Part shown: positions 16,352 to 26,033 of the stretch, one piece after another
Layout of the letters: every line of letters starts with the position of its first letter
Position numbering within the stretch: the stretch's first letter is position 1
Source: Subtercola lobariae
GTDB taxonomy: Bacteria > Actinomycetota > Actinomycetes > Actinomycetales > Microbacteriaceae
Assembly (NCBI RefSeq): GCF_014640255.1
Contig: NZ_BMGP01000002.1
Span: 496,001 to 560,000, forward strand
Reading direction: 5' to 3'
DNA length: 64,000 nucleotides
Notes under the pieces: model-generated
Databases searched by the model: none
Seen by the model: only the letters and a program-made list of their open reading frames with translations
What the model was told of the DNA's origin: nothing
Program-made: the position numbers and the translations under genes

Positions 16352-16374
16352 AGCACTTCAGATCAGGGAGAACC

Positions 16375-17763
<1,389 letters not shown>

Positions 17764-17776
17764 GTCGCGCCGATCG

Positions 17777-17861
17777 CGCGAGAAGCATTTTTACGAGAGA
17801 AGCTTTTTTAGACGAGAGAAGCTGCGGCAACACCATCTCTCGTCTGAAATCCCTTCTCTCG
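17777..17861. repeat. CGAGAGAAGC repeat cluster with hairpins
   Basis: Between glyS and rraA the decamer CGAGAGAAGC or a one-base variant occurs three times (17778-17787, 17794-17803, 17813-17822), twice followed by a T-run. The complement follows twice, in CTCTCGTCT (17837-17845) and CTTCTCTCG (17853-17861). AGACGAGAG (17810-17818) pairs perfectly with 17837-17845. Several alternative hairpins with T-runs can form, consistent with a bidirectional terminator for two convergent genes. Confidence 0.6.
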
Positions 17862-17895
17862 AGGCCATCGTCGGGGTGGTTCAGGATGCCCGGGG

Positions 17896-18366
17896 TCAGC
17901 GCTCGACGAGAACGCCGTCTTCGTCGCAGTAGATGTGTGCGCCCGGGCGGAAGGTTACTGAGTCGACCACGAGTGTCTCGTCGAGTGCGCCCGCACCGGT
18001 CTTCGTGCTTTTTCGAGGGTTGCTGCCGAGTGCTTTGACGCCCAGGGGCAGAGTGCCGAGTGTGACTCGGTCGCGCACGGCTCCGAAGATGACCACGCCT
18101 TCCCAGCCGTTCTCGATCGCGCTTGCGGCAATGAGGTCGCCGAGAAGCGCGGAACGCAGCGAGAGCCCGCCGTCGACGACGAGCACTTTGCCAGCTCCGG
18201 GTGTTGCGAGCACCTGACGTACGAGCGCGTTGTCTTCGAGGCAGCGCACGGTTCTGATCTCACCCTCGAATTGAGCTTTACCGCCCACCGACTGCAGCTG
18301 CACCGACAACGATTGCAGCTCGGCGCCGCGCTCGTCGTAAAGGTCTGCCGTTGAAAGAGTGGTCAC
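17896..18366 (-). CDS. rraA: RraA-family protein
   Basis: Small (156-residue) protein of the RraA/DlpA family. Members either bind RNase E and inhibit it or act as metal-dependent 4-hydroxy-4-methyl-2-oxoglutarate/oxaloacetate aldolases. Seen: N-terminal STADLYDERG, the conserved GKVLVVDGGLSLRSALLGDLIA (about 58-79) with the Gly-x-x-x-Ala-x-x-Gly-Asp-type substrate/metal loop, and GAVRDRVTL (about 94-102, whose Arg-Asp are active-site residues in the aldolases). GTG start with CGGAG 8 nt upstream. In actinobacteria the aldolase role is at least as likely as RNase regulation. Confidence 0.92.
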   Translation of the reverse strand: MTTLSTADLYDERGAELQSLSVQLQSVGGKAQFEGEIRTVRCLEDNALVRQVLATPGAGKVLVVDGGLSLRSALLGDLIAASAIENGWEGVVIFGAVRDRVTLGTLPLGVKALGSNPRKSTKTGAGALDETLVVDSVTFRPGAHIYCDEDGVLVER

Positions 18367-18500
18367 AAGATGCTCCGATCGTTTTGCTTCCAGCCTGCCA
18401 GGTCGGGCGCTGCATCGACCAAAACCGCGAGCAGAACTTCGGGCATTTTTTCACAACGCGAGATTCATCGAACGCGAGGCACCTGTAAAGGGCAGGTCAT

Positions 18501-18511
18501 GGTTCAGAACC
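18501..18511. promoter_or_regulatory. GGTTC-A-GAACC palindrome upstream of the ABC importer
   Basis: A perfect 5-bp inverted repeat with a one-base centre, about 95 nt before the substrate-binding protein start. A second weak stem (ACCTG/CAGGT, 18481-18497) lies just upstream. It may be an operator; no regulator is known. Confidence 0.3.
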
Positions 18512-18605
18512 GTGATGTAATTGTGTACTGAGTCCAGAAAACCAAGTTCTGCAATCCGCTCGCCCATACCTTCACCCCTTCCGCACACAGCCCCGAAAGT
18601 TCTCC

Positions 18606-20306
18606 TTGTCTCGCCACACAGCACCACACAGCAACCGCAACACCCACAGCCTCCATCGACCAGCTCAACGCCTCGTGGCCCTCGCGGCCACGGCAGCAGC
18701 CACAGCCCTCCTTCTCGCCGCCTGCACAACCGGGCCCTCCGGCACCAGCGCCAGCTCGACGGCCGCGCCCGTCACCGGCGGCACTCTCGTCTACGCCACC
18801 GGCGATGCCGAGCCCACCTGCCTCGACCCCCACGTGGGCGGCAACTACCCACAAGCCCTGGTCGCGACTCAATACCTCGAAGAGCTCGTCTCGCGCGACA
18901 AGTCGGGCGCGATCATCCCCTGGCTCGCCACCGCCTGGAAAGAATCGTCAGACGGCCTGACCTGGGATTTCACGCTCAAACCCGGCGTCACCTTCACCGA
19001 CGGCACCCCCTTCGACGCTGCAGCCGTGGCCGCGAACGTCGCCCACATTCAGAACCCGGCCACCGGCAGCTCAACGGGCTACCTCGCCCTCAGCAAAGTC
19101 ACCAGCGTCGAGGCAGTGGATGCCCTGACTGCCCGTTTCACCCTGAGTACCCCTGACTCCGCACTGCTCGACTCGCTGACGCAGCCGTGGCTCGCCATGG
19201 AATCGCCCACGGCCCTGGCCCGCAGCCAAGCCGACAACTGCGAATCTCCCGTAGGCACCGGCCCCTTCATCGTGAAGCAGTGGAACAAACAGCAGTCCAT
19301 CTCGCTCGTGCGCAACGACAACTACACGTCTCCGCCCGCCGATGCGTCGCACACAGGGCCGGCCTACCTCGACGCCATCGACTGGCGTTTTCTGCCCGAC
19401 TCGGCGTCGCGCTACGCCGCTCTTCAAGCGGGAACCGTCGATGTGATCGACAACGCTCAACCCGACACGATCATCCAGGCCCAGAAGAACCCGGCGCTCA
19501 GCTACCTGAACGCCCCGCGCCCGGGCGCTTCGAACCGCATCGAGTTGAACTCGAGCATCGCGCCCTTCACCGACCCGAACGTGCGTGAAGCCTTCATTCG
19601 CTCAGCAGACGTGAACGATGCTGTCTCCAGCCTCTTCTTCGGCACCGCGACAAGGTCGTATTCGCCGCTCTCGAGCGCCGAGCCGCTGGCGTACTCCGAG
19701 GCCAGCGACTTCACCTACAACCAGGCCGCGGCCGCACAGCTGCTCGACGCGGCGGGGTGGACCAGCCGCACCTCAGATGGCTACCGCGAGAAAGACGGGC
19801 ACGAGCTCGAACTGACCTTCCCAGTGAGCACGAACCAGTCGATTCCGGCCGAACAGTCGCTGTTCGAACAGATTCAGTCGACGGCAAAGCAGGCCGGGTT
19901 CAAAATCGACCTACAACCGATGGATCTCTCGAGCTGGTACGCCGCCCTGGGCACCAACTCGTACAACCTGGTCGACGCGCCCTACACGAAGGTGGGGCCG
20001 GATGTTCTGCGAATCCTCTTCGACTCAGCCGGTACCGTGCCGGCCCCGAGCGGGTATTTCGCGAACCATTCGCAGGTGAAGAGCCCCACCCTCGACGCCT
20101 TGCTCGAGCAGGCGGCCACGGCGTCAGATGAGACGCAGCGCGCCTCGCTCTACCAGCAGGCACAGAAGCTGGTGCTCGACGGGTACTACATTCTGCCGCT
20201 CTACGACCAGCAGAACGGGTACCTCCAGCAGTCGGTGGTGCACGGTCTGCGGGCGATGCCCACCGTCTCGACGCCATCGCTGTATGACGCCTGGGTGCAG
20301 CGCTGA
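18606..20306 (+). CDS. ABC transporter substrate-binding lipoprotein (family 5)
   Basis: Extracytoplasmic solute-binding protein of the oligopeptide/dipeptide/nickel family, 566 residues. A signal peptide ends in the lipobox LLAAC, so Cys40 is the lipidated residue after cleavage. The SBP_bac_5 domain follows (TWDFTLKPGVTFTDGTPFDAAAVA near 118-141 is its hallmark, later VREAFIRSADVNDAV). TTG start with GAAAG 8 nt upstream. It heads an operon with two permeases, a fused ATPase and a LysR-like effector protein. Peptide or other small cationic substrates are typical; the exact one is unknown. Confidence 0.93.
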   Translation: MSRHTAPHSNRNTHSLHRPAQRLVALAATAAATALLLAACTTGPSGTSASSTAAPVTGGTLVYATGDAEPTCLDPHVGGNYPQALVATQYLEELVSRDKSGAIIPWLATAWKESSDGLTWDFTLKPGVTFTDGTPFDAAAVAANVAHIQNPATGSSTGYLALSKVTSVEAVDALTARFTLSTPDSALLDSLTQPWLAMESPTALARSQADNCESPVGTGPFIVKQWNKQQSISLVRNDNYTSPPADASHTGPAYLDAIDWRFLPDSASRYAALQAGTVDVIDNAQPDTIIQAQKNPALSYLNAPRPGASNRIELNSSIAPFTDPNVREAFIRSADVNDAVSSLFFGTATRSYSPLSSAEPLAYSEASDFTYNQAAAAQLLDAAGWTSRTSDGYREKDGHELELTFPVSTNQSIPAEQSLFEQIQSTAKQAGFKIDLQPMDLSSWYAALGTNSYNLVDAPYTKVGPDVLRILFDSAGTVPAPSGYFANHSQVKSPTLDALLEQAATASDETQRASLYQQAQKLVLDGYYILPLYDQQNGYLQQSVVHGLRAMPTVSTPSLYDAWVQR

Positions 20307-20357
20307 CGGTCGGTGAACTGATCACGGCGAGCCGGTGGCGGCGAAGATGGGGCTGGT

Positions 20358-21518
20358 GTGGGTAGCGCGGGCAGCGGGAAGAGCGGCACTGTCAGCGGCA
20401 GCGGCGGTAACGTGAACACCGTGAGCTATGTGAGCGACGCGCTAGACGTGCACGAGCATCCGCAGACCTGGCTCGCGCGCAATGCACCGCTGCTGCGCTG
20501 GCTCGCGCTGAGGCTCCTGGGCGTGGTCTTCGTGCTCTGGGCCGTGTCGACTATCACGTTCTTCGCGATTCGGCTGATTCCGGGCGACCCTGCGGAGGCG
20601 ATTCTCGGCGGGCCCGGCTCGCAGGCGAGCGCGGATTCCCTGGCCGCCGCCCGAGCCGAATACGGGCTCGATCAACCCATCGGAATTCAGTACCTCAGCT
20701 TTCTCGGGCGGCTCGCGGTGGGCAACCTCGGTCAGTCGTACGCGCTGCACCAATCGGTGGCGAGCGTCATCGGCGAGAACCTGATCTCGACGCTGACGCT
20801 CGCTCTAGCGGCGCTTATTCTTGCCGTGGTGATCGCTCTCGGCCTCGCTGCGTGGTCGACGCGGGGTGGCCGGGCGGCGGCGGCGATCGGCTCAACGCTC
20901 GAGGTCGTCGGGGCCGCGGTGCCGCACTTCTGGCTCGCCATTCTCGCGATTCTGCTGTTCAGCACCACGCTCGGCTGGCTCCCTCCGGTGAGCGTCGCGG
21001 GCCCTGCCGGCCTCGTTCTGCCTGCGCTGGTTCTCGCCATCCCTCTCGCCGGGTTTCTCGGCCAGGTCATGCGTGAAGGGCTTCTCGATGCGCTCTCGTC
21101 GCCGTACGCACTCTCTGCCCGTGCTCGCGGCGAAAGCGAAAGCGGCGTGTTCTGGCGGCACGCGCTGAAGGCTGCGGCCATTCCGGCCATCGGACTCACG
21201 GGCTGGGCGTTCGGCTCGCTCATCAGCGGAGCCGTCGTGGTCGAGACGATCTTCGCCCGCCCCGGGCTCGGCCGCAGCCTCCTCGCCGCGGTTCAAGGCC
21301 GCGATGTTCCGCTGGTCGTCGGAATCGTGATCGTCGTGGCGCTGGTGTACATGCTCGTCACCACGGCCACCGATCTCGCCGAGCGCATCATCGACCCGCG
21401 CGTCGGCCGCCGACCGGATGCCCGTGGCTCCGCCCCGCGCCGAAACACTCGCCGCGCGCGCACGCACGCCCACAAAGACGCAAGCCGCAGCCGAACGCAC
21501 ACGGAGATCGAGCCGTGA
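20358..21518 (+). CDS. ABC transporter permease (DppB/OppB type)
   Basis: First membrane subunit of the importer. Six helices with the N-terminal signature RLLGVVFVLWAVSTITFFAIRLIPGDPA (starts about residue 52) that marks DppB/OppB permeases, and the EAA coupling loop around RARGESESGVFWRHALKAAAIPAIG. The first 18 residues are Gly/Ser low complexity, so translation may start at a GTG at 20412 or 20421 instead of 20358; none has a strong ribosome site. The last 30 residues are a basic Arg/His/Thr tail that overlaps the next gene by 4 nt. Confidence 0.92.
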   Translation: MGSAGSGKSGTVSGSGGNVNTVSYVSDALDVHEHPQTWLARNAPLLRWLALRLLGVVFVLWAVSTITFFAIRLIPGDPAEAILGGPGSQASADSLAAARAEYGLDQPIGIQYLSFLGRLAVGNLGQSYALHQSVASVIGENLISTLTLALAALILAVVIALGLAAWSTRGGRAAAAIGSTLEVVGAAVPHFWLAILAILLFSTTLGWLPPVSVAGPAGLVLPALVLAIPLAGFLGQVMREGLLDALSSPYALSARARGESESGVFWRHALKAAAIPAIGLTGWAFGSLISGAVVVETIFARPGLGRSLLAAVQGRDVPLVVGIVIVVALVYMLVTTATDLAERIIDPRVGRRPDARGSAPRRNTRRARTHAHKDASRSRTHTEIEP

Positions 21519-22450
21519 TCGCCACTCCGCTGCTGCCCCCCGACGACGCGGTCAGCGCGTCAGCCGGTGCAGCGCCAAGGGGCTCGAGCGACCACGCCCA
21601 GGGCGCGAGCGGGCGGTATGGGCGCCGCCGGGCATCCGCTCGCCGCCACCGCAGGATGCCCGTGACGGTCGTCATCTCGCTCGCGGTACTCGTGTTTCTG
21701 GTGGTGGCTGCCGTCTGGCCCGACCTGATTGCGCCCGGCGATCCGCTTGCGATTCACCCGCTCGACGCTTTTCAACCTCCCTCTGCACAACACCTGTTCG
21801 GCACCGACGAATCGGGCCGCGACATCTTCACGCGAGTGATTCACGGCACACGGGCTTCGCTGCTCATCGGGGTCACGGCCACGGCTATCGGAATCGGCCT
21901 CGGCCTCATCTTCGGGCTGCTCGCAGGGCTTGGCCCGCGCTGGCTCGACTTCGGCACCACGCGCCTGCTCGAGGTCATGTTCGCGTTTCCCGGGCTGCTG
22001 CTGGCGCTGCTGTTCATCGTCATCTACGGCCCCGGCATCGTCACCTCGACAATCGCAGTGGGGCTGTCGACGGCCCCCGGGTACGCGCGGCTCATTCGCA
22101 GCCAGACCCTTCAGGTTCGGGATGCGCCCTACCTCGAAGCCGCGCTCGTCTTGGGGCGTGGCAGCGTCTTTCGCCTCACCCGGCATCTGCTGCCGAACGT
22201 CGCCGGCACCCTGTTCGTCATCGCGACCCTCGGGGTGGGGCAATCCATCGTCTGGGCGTCGGCCCTCAGCTACCTCGGGCTCGGTGCCGTTCCGCCGTCG
22301 CCGGAGTGGGGCGCGATGCTCTCGGCAGGGCGCACGTACATCACGTCGTTCTGGTGGATGACCTTCTTTCCCGGCCTCTTCATCGTGCTGAGTGCGGCGG
22401 CCGCCACCCTGCTCGGCCGCGGTCTGCAGCAGCGAAAGCGGTCGTCGTGA
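21515..22450 (+). CDS. ABC transporter permease (DppC/OppC type)
   Basis: Second membrane subunit, 311 residues. After a 45-residue basic N-terminus there are six helices. The characteristic DppC elements are HLFGTDESGRDIFTRVIHGTR (about 92-112) and the EAA loop LEAALVLGRGSVFRLTRHLLPNV. The GTG start overlaps the previous stop in GTGA, and its own stop overlaps the ATPase start in the same way, so the three are translationally coupled. It pairs with the DppB-type subunit to form the membrane channel of the importer. Confidence 0.94.
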   Translation: MIATPLLPPDDAVSASAGAAPRGSSDHAQGASGRYGRRRASARRHRRMPVTVVISLAVLVFLVVAAVWPDLIAPGDPLAIHPLDAFQPPSAQHLFGTDESGRDIFTRVIHGTRASLLIGVTATAIGIGLGLIFGLLAGLGPRWLDFGTTRLLEVMFAFPGLLLALLFIVIYGPGIVTSTIAVGLSTAPGYARLIRSQTLQVRDAPYLEAALVLGRGSVFRLTRHLLPNVAGTLFVIATLGVGQSIVWASALSYLGLGAVPPSPEWGAMLSAGRTYITSFWWMTFFPGLFIVLSAAAATLLGRGLQQRKRSS

Positions 22451-24369
22451 GCGGCACCGAGGGCACTAAGGGTGCTCACGAGCTCGTGCCCATATCGCCC
22501 GGCTCCCCCTCAGCCGCCGGCCCTCAGCACGCCACGCCGCTGCTCGACGTTCGCAACCTCATGGTGCGTTTCGGGCGAGGGATGCCGGTGGTCAACGACA
22601 TCTCGTTCACCATCGCCCCCGGCGAGACGTTCGGCCTGGTGGGCGAGTCAGGGTCAGGCAAAAGCGTCACCTCGCGCGCCTTGCTCGGTCTCACCGGCTC
22701 TAACGCTCACGTGGCAGCTACCCGGCTCACCCTCGCCGCCGCGGCGGCCGACGGCGTACTCGACCTGCGGCAGTTGAGCGCCCGCGCCTGGCGCGGCGTA
22801 CGCGGGGCGCGCGTCGGGTACGTTCCCCAGGCCGCCCTCGTCGGGCTCGACCCGCTGCGGCCGGTGGGGCGCGAGATAGGCGACGCCCTGCGGCTGCACA
22901 CGAAGCTGTCACCCGTCGAACGCCGGGCCGAGGTCTCCGAGCTCCTGGCGGCGGCCGGAGTTCCCGAGCCCGAGCTTCGCGCCGTTCAGCGACCATACGA
23001 GCTCTCTGGCGGTTTACGTCAGCGCGTGCTGATCGCCGCCGCCATCGCCCTGCGCCCGAGCCTGCTCATCGCCGACGAACCCACAACAGCGTTAGACGCC
23101 TCCGTGCAGGCGGGCATCCTGAACCTGCTCGAACGCCTGCGCCAGAACGGAACAGCCATTCTGCTCATCAGCCACGATCTCTCGGTAGTGAGCCGACTCG
23201 CCTCACGCGTCGCTGTGATGCAACACGGAGCCATCGTCGAAACGGGCCCCACTGCCCGGGTACTGGATGCTCCGCAGCACCCCTACACCCGGCAACTCGT
23301 TGCGGCAGTGCCCACCAACCGCCCTCGCGGAACCTCTCTGGCTCCGCAGAGCATCGCGGCCGCTCCCGCCGAATCGCCCACCCCCGCGCCATCGCCATCG
23401 CCATCGCCCGCCACGGCTGCCGCACCCGGCGAGTCCGCTGCGGACGCCGAGCTGTCGGGGCCGACCCCCGCCGAACCGCCATCACCCGCCGCCACTGCCG
23501 CACCCGGCGAGTCCGCCGGGCCGGCAGAGGCCGTCGCCCCCGCCGCATCGCCCACCCCCGCAGCCGCAGGCAGCGCAGCAGGCGCAGGCAGCGCAGCAGG
23601 CGCAGCCGTCGTGCTCCGCGCGCACGGCCTCAGCAGATGGTTCGGCGACCGCGCAGCCGTCGACGACGTGAGTTTCACCCTCGAACGCGGCCGCACCCTG
23701 GGGCTGGTGGGCGAATCGGGTTCGGGTAAGACCACCGTGGCGCGCCTGGTGCTTGCGCTCACCGCCCCCGACAAGGGCGACGTCGAACTGCTCGGCCAGC
23801 CGTGGAGCGCCCTCCCCGAACGCGAACGCCGCCCCAATCGCCGTCGCATCGGGGCGATCTACCAAGACGCGCTCAGCTCGTTCGATCCGCGGCTCACCGT
23901 AGGCCAAATACTCTCTGATGCGGCGAGCGGCGGCCGATCATCCCGCACCGACGTCAGCGCACTGCTGCACCAGGTGGGGCTCTCGGCAGACGTGGCAGCC
24001 CAGCGACCGCGGTTTCTTTCGGGCGGGCAGCAACAACGAGTCGCCATCGCCCGAGCACTCGCCCCCCGCCCCGACGTACTCATTTGCGACGAACCCGTCT
24101 CGAGTCTCGATGTCTCGGTTCAAGCACGCATTCTCGACCTGCTGGATGCCCTGCAGCGCGAACTCGGTGTCGCCTACCTCTTCATCACCCACGACCTCGG
24201 CGTGGCGAGGCACATGAGCGACGACCTGCTGGTGATGCGCGCGGGACGCATAGTGGAATCGGGGCCGACCGAATCCGTTTTCGCCGACCCTCGCGAGCCC
24301 TACACGCGCGAACTGCTTGCGGCCGCCCCGCAGTTGTCGCGACTCGCGGAGCCAGCTCGCAGCCGATAG
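22447..24369 (+). CDS. ABC importer ATPase, both nucleotide-binding domains fused
   Basis: DppD and DppF functions in one 640-residue chain. Domain 1: Walker A GESGSGKS (about 65-72), signature LSGGLRQR, Walker B LLIADEPTTALD, H-loop ISHDLS. Domain 2: Walker A GESGSGKT (about 424-431), signature LSGGQQQR, Walker B VLICDEPVSSLD, H-loop ITHDLG. Between them lies a linker of about 100 Pro/Ala/Ser-rich residues with two copies of an AAPGESA motif. Both sites look catalytic. The signature in domain 1 has GLRQR, normal for this subfamily. The GTG start overlaps the permease stop. Fused ATPases of this type are known in actinobacterial peptide importers. Confidence 0.93.
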   Translation: MSGTEGTKGAHELVPISPGSPSAAGPQHATPLLDVRNLMVRFGRGMPVVNDISFTIAPGETFGLVGESGSGKSVTSRALLGLTGSNAHVAATRLTLAAAAADGVLDLRQLSARAWRGVRGARVGYVPQAALVGLDPLRPVGREIGDALRLHTKLSPVERRAEVSELLAAAGVPEPELRAVQRPYELSGGLRQRVLIAAAIALRPSLLIADEPTTALDASVQAGILNLLERLRQNGTAILLISHDLSVVSRLASRVAVMQHGAIVETGPTARVLDAPQHPYTRQLVAAVPTNRPRGTSLAPQSIAAAPAESPTPAPSPSPSPATAAAPGESAADAELSGPTPAEPPSPAATAAPGESAGPAEAVAPAASPTPAAAGSAAGAGSAAGAAVVLRAHGLSRWFGDRAAVDDVSFTLERGRTLGLVGESGSGKTTVARLVLALTAPDKGDVELLGQPWSALPERERRPNRRRIGAIYQDALSSFDPRLTVGQILSDAASGGRSSRTDVSALLHQVGLSADVAAQRPRFLSGGQQQRVAIARALAPRPDVLICDEPVSSLDVSVQARILDLLDALQRELGVAYLFITHDLGVARHMSDDLLVMRAGRIVESGPTESVFADPREPYTRELLAAAPQLSRLAEPARSR

Positions 24370-24399
24370 CGCTAGTCTCGACGAGTCGTCAGGAGCCAG

Positions 24400-25197
24400 A
24401 TGAATGCAGACCACCAGTTCGAGCCGCACGATCTCGATCGCCTGGCAGACCTCGCCACCACGTTCTCAGGCTCGCTCGAGGGTGACGCGGTCGTCACCGC
24501 TGTCAAGGCGCTGCGACGGATGCTCGGCCACCCCACCGCCGCACCGATGCCGCCGGCACACACGAGCATCCCCTTCACCATTCACGCTCCGGCAGGCATA
24601 CCCGCGGCAGCCATCGCCGAACGATTTGCGGCTGAACACCCTCACCTCGACGTGACGGTGGTCGAGTCTGAGCATGCCGCGCAAGCGGTGCGGCGCGGCG
24701 CGGCGTCTGCCGGCTTCGTTCGGCTGCCCGCACAGACGCGCGGTCTCGCGCTGATGCCGGCGCTGACCGAACCGTTCGTCGTTGCCGTAGCCCAAACCGA
24801 TGCTCTGGCCGGTCGCTCGAGTGTCGCGATCGACGAGCTGGCCGAGCGCCATCTGCTGCACAACCCCGACGAGGTGCCCGAATGGCGCGACGTGTCGACG
24901 GAGCTTCTCGGGCCGACCGTTCGCACCTCGAAGAGCTTCGCGCTGGGGCCTCTCACCATGCTCGACGAGCAACTCGATCACGTTGCCGCCGGAAACGGCA
25001 TCATCATCGTGCCGCTCTCGCGTGCCACCTCGAGTGGGCGAAACGACGTGAACTTCATCACGGTCGACGGTGTGAGCGCCGACTGGGTCATCGTTTCGCC
25101 TCAACCGAACGACACGGCGTCGCCCGAGGCCCCGACGTCGCCTCAAGGCACTGCAGACGAGTTCGCGCGCCTCGCTGCGGCGCTTCTCGCCTCCTAA
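24400..25197 (+). CDS. LysR-type effector-binding domain protein without HTH
   Basis: 265-residue protein resembling the substrate-binding half of LysR regulators (periplasmic-binding-protein fold): strand FTIHAPAGIPAAAIAERFAAEHPHLDVTVVE (starts about 58), then repeated hydrophobic strands (LMPALTEPFVVAV about 118-130) and VAAGNGIIIVPLSR (about 202-215). The first 50 residues (DLDRLADLATTFSGSLEGDAV) do not form a winged helix. AGGAG stands 4 nt before ATG. It follows the importer operon by 30 nt, so it may sense the imported compound or sequester it, or act with a separate DNA-binding partner. I know of no role for such stand-alone domains here. Confidence 0.75.
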   Translation: MNADHQFEPHDLDRLADLATTFSGSLEGDAVVTAVKALRRMLGHPTAAPMPPAHTSIPFTIHAPAGIPAAAIAERFAAEHPHLDVTVVESEHAAQAVRRGAASAGFVRLPAQTRGLALMPALTEPFVVAVAQTDALAGRSSVAIDELAERHLLHNPDEVPEWRDVSTELLGPTVRTSKSFALGPLTMLDEQLDHVAAGNGIIIVPLSRATSSGRNDVNFITVDGVSADWVIVSPQPNDTASPEAPTSPQGTADEFARLAAALLAS

Positions 25198-25307
25198 GCC
25201 GGCTCGCGCCGCCTCTCAAGCCGGCTCGCGTTGCCTCCTAAGCTGGCTCGCGCCACCTCCGAGCCAGCCCCGCGCCGCCTCCGGAGCCGGCTCGCGCCGC
25301 TCTCCGG
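25196..25307. repeat. Tandem repeat, five units of 22-23 bp
   Basis: Consensus AGCCGGCTCGCGCCGCCTCC. Units begin at 25196, 25218, 25240, 25262 and 25285, each with one to four changes. The array fills the gap between the stop of the LysR-like gene and that of rhaM. Each unit contains the palindrome GCCGGC or a variant. It may act as a transcription stop or be a variable minisatellite. Confidence 0.75.
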
Positions 25308-25326
25308 ACTCCTGACTCAGCCGCAG

Positions 25327-25665
25327 CTATGACCCGATCGCCGCGAGCTGCTGCTCGAGGTCGAATACCTCGGTCAACCGTTTCATCGACTGATCGGCGC
25401 GCCCTTCGGGTGTGACGAAGAACTCGCTCATCTCCGCCTCCCACCGCGCCGTCACCGGGTCGGCCGCAAGAATCGCCTGCGAATCGTCGAGCGATTCCAC
25501 CTCGAAGTAGCCGATGATGGTGCCGTCTTCGCGCAGAAAGAGCGAATAGTTGTGCCGCCCCGACCGTTCGATGGCCTTCAGCATCTCAGGCCACACCGCC
25601 GCGTGCCGATGCCGATATTCGGCGAGACGCTCGGGCTTCACCCGTATCTCGAAACAGACCTTCAC
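25327..25665 (-). CDS. rhaM: L-rhamnose mutarotase
   Basis: Small dimeric cytoplasmic enzyme (112 residues) that interconverts the alpha and beta anomers of L-rhamnose. The family pattern is complete: N-terminal MKVCFEIRVKPERLAEYRHRH with the catalytic His region, HNYSLFLREDGTIIGYFE (about 38-55) and the Trp/Met-rich C-terminal part (RWEAEMSEFF). GTG start. No rhamnose isomerase, kinase or aldolase lies nearby, so this gene is away from the usual catabolic operon. It starts 7 nt after the small gene at 25673-25990 and is cotranscribed with it. Confidence 0.93.
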   Translation of the reverse strand: MKVCFEIRVKPERLAEYRHRHAAVWPEMLKAIERSGRHNYSLFLREDGTIIGYFEVESLDDSQAILAADPVTARWEAEMSEFFVTPEGRADQSMKRLTEVFDLEQQLAAIGS

Positions 25666-25672
25666 GTGACGC

Positions 25673-25990
25673 CTACGATTCGCCGCCGACGGCCGGTTCG
25701 CCCACGAATTCGTGGGCCTCGCGCGCCAACTCCGGCCAGAGCTGCAGGTCGCTGACCCGCACCCAGTCGCGCGACGTGTGGCCGTCGACCGAGAACTTCG
25801 ACGCTACCCCGCGTGCTTTGAGGTCGGATGCCCGTGCCGCCGGCACCTCGACAACAATGTCGTCACCCTCGCGAAACGCGAACACCGTGCCGTGAACCAG
25901 CAGTTCGCTCTCGGTGCTCGTCACACCCTCTTCGCCGCTCATGATCAACAACAGGTCTTGCCAGGCTTCGCCCGCAGATTCGTATGCCAT
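25673..25990 (-). CDS. Small conserved hypothetical protein
   Basis: 105 residues, acidic, with alternating strands (LLVHGTVFAFREGDDIVVEVPAAR, about 30-53) and a helical end (SDLQLWPELAREAHEFVGE). It looks like a small two-layer domain of the TfoX/YjbR-like or luciferase-associated kind, but I cannot assign it. ATG at 25990 is preceded by TAGGCT and 6 nt, so the message is probably leaderless. It forms a two-gene operon with rhaM. Confidence 0.7.
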   Translation of the reverse strand: MAYESAGEAWQDLLLIMSGEEGVTSTESELLVHGTVFAFREGDDIVVEVPAARASDLKARGVASKFSVDGHTSRDWVRVSDLQLWPELAREAHEFVGEPAVGGES

Positions 25991-25996
25991 ACCTGC

Positions 25997-26002
25997 AGCC
26001 TA
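25997..26002 (-). promoter_or_regulatory. Leaderless -10 box, rhaM operon
   Basis: TAGGCT on the minus strand, 6 nt before ATG 25990; no ribosome site is seen. Confidence 0.5.
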
Positions 26003-26033
26003 ACGTTTTCGAAATACTGCTCTGCGATAAGAC

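Noticed and set aside
17777-17861. Possible CRISPR-like array
   Set aside because: Units are only 10 bp, spacing is irregular, and copies occur in both orientations; no cas genes are present.
25196-25307. Possible CRISPR or attachment site
   Set aside because: Units are contiguous without spacers and no integrase is near.
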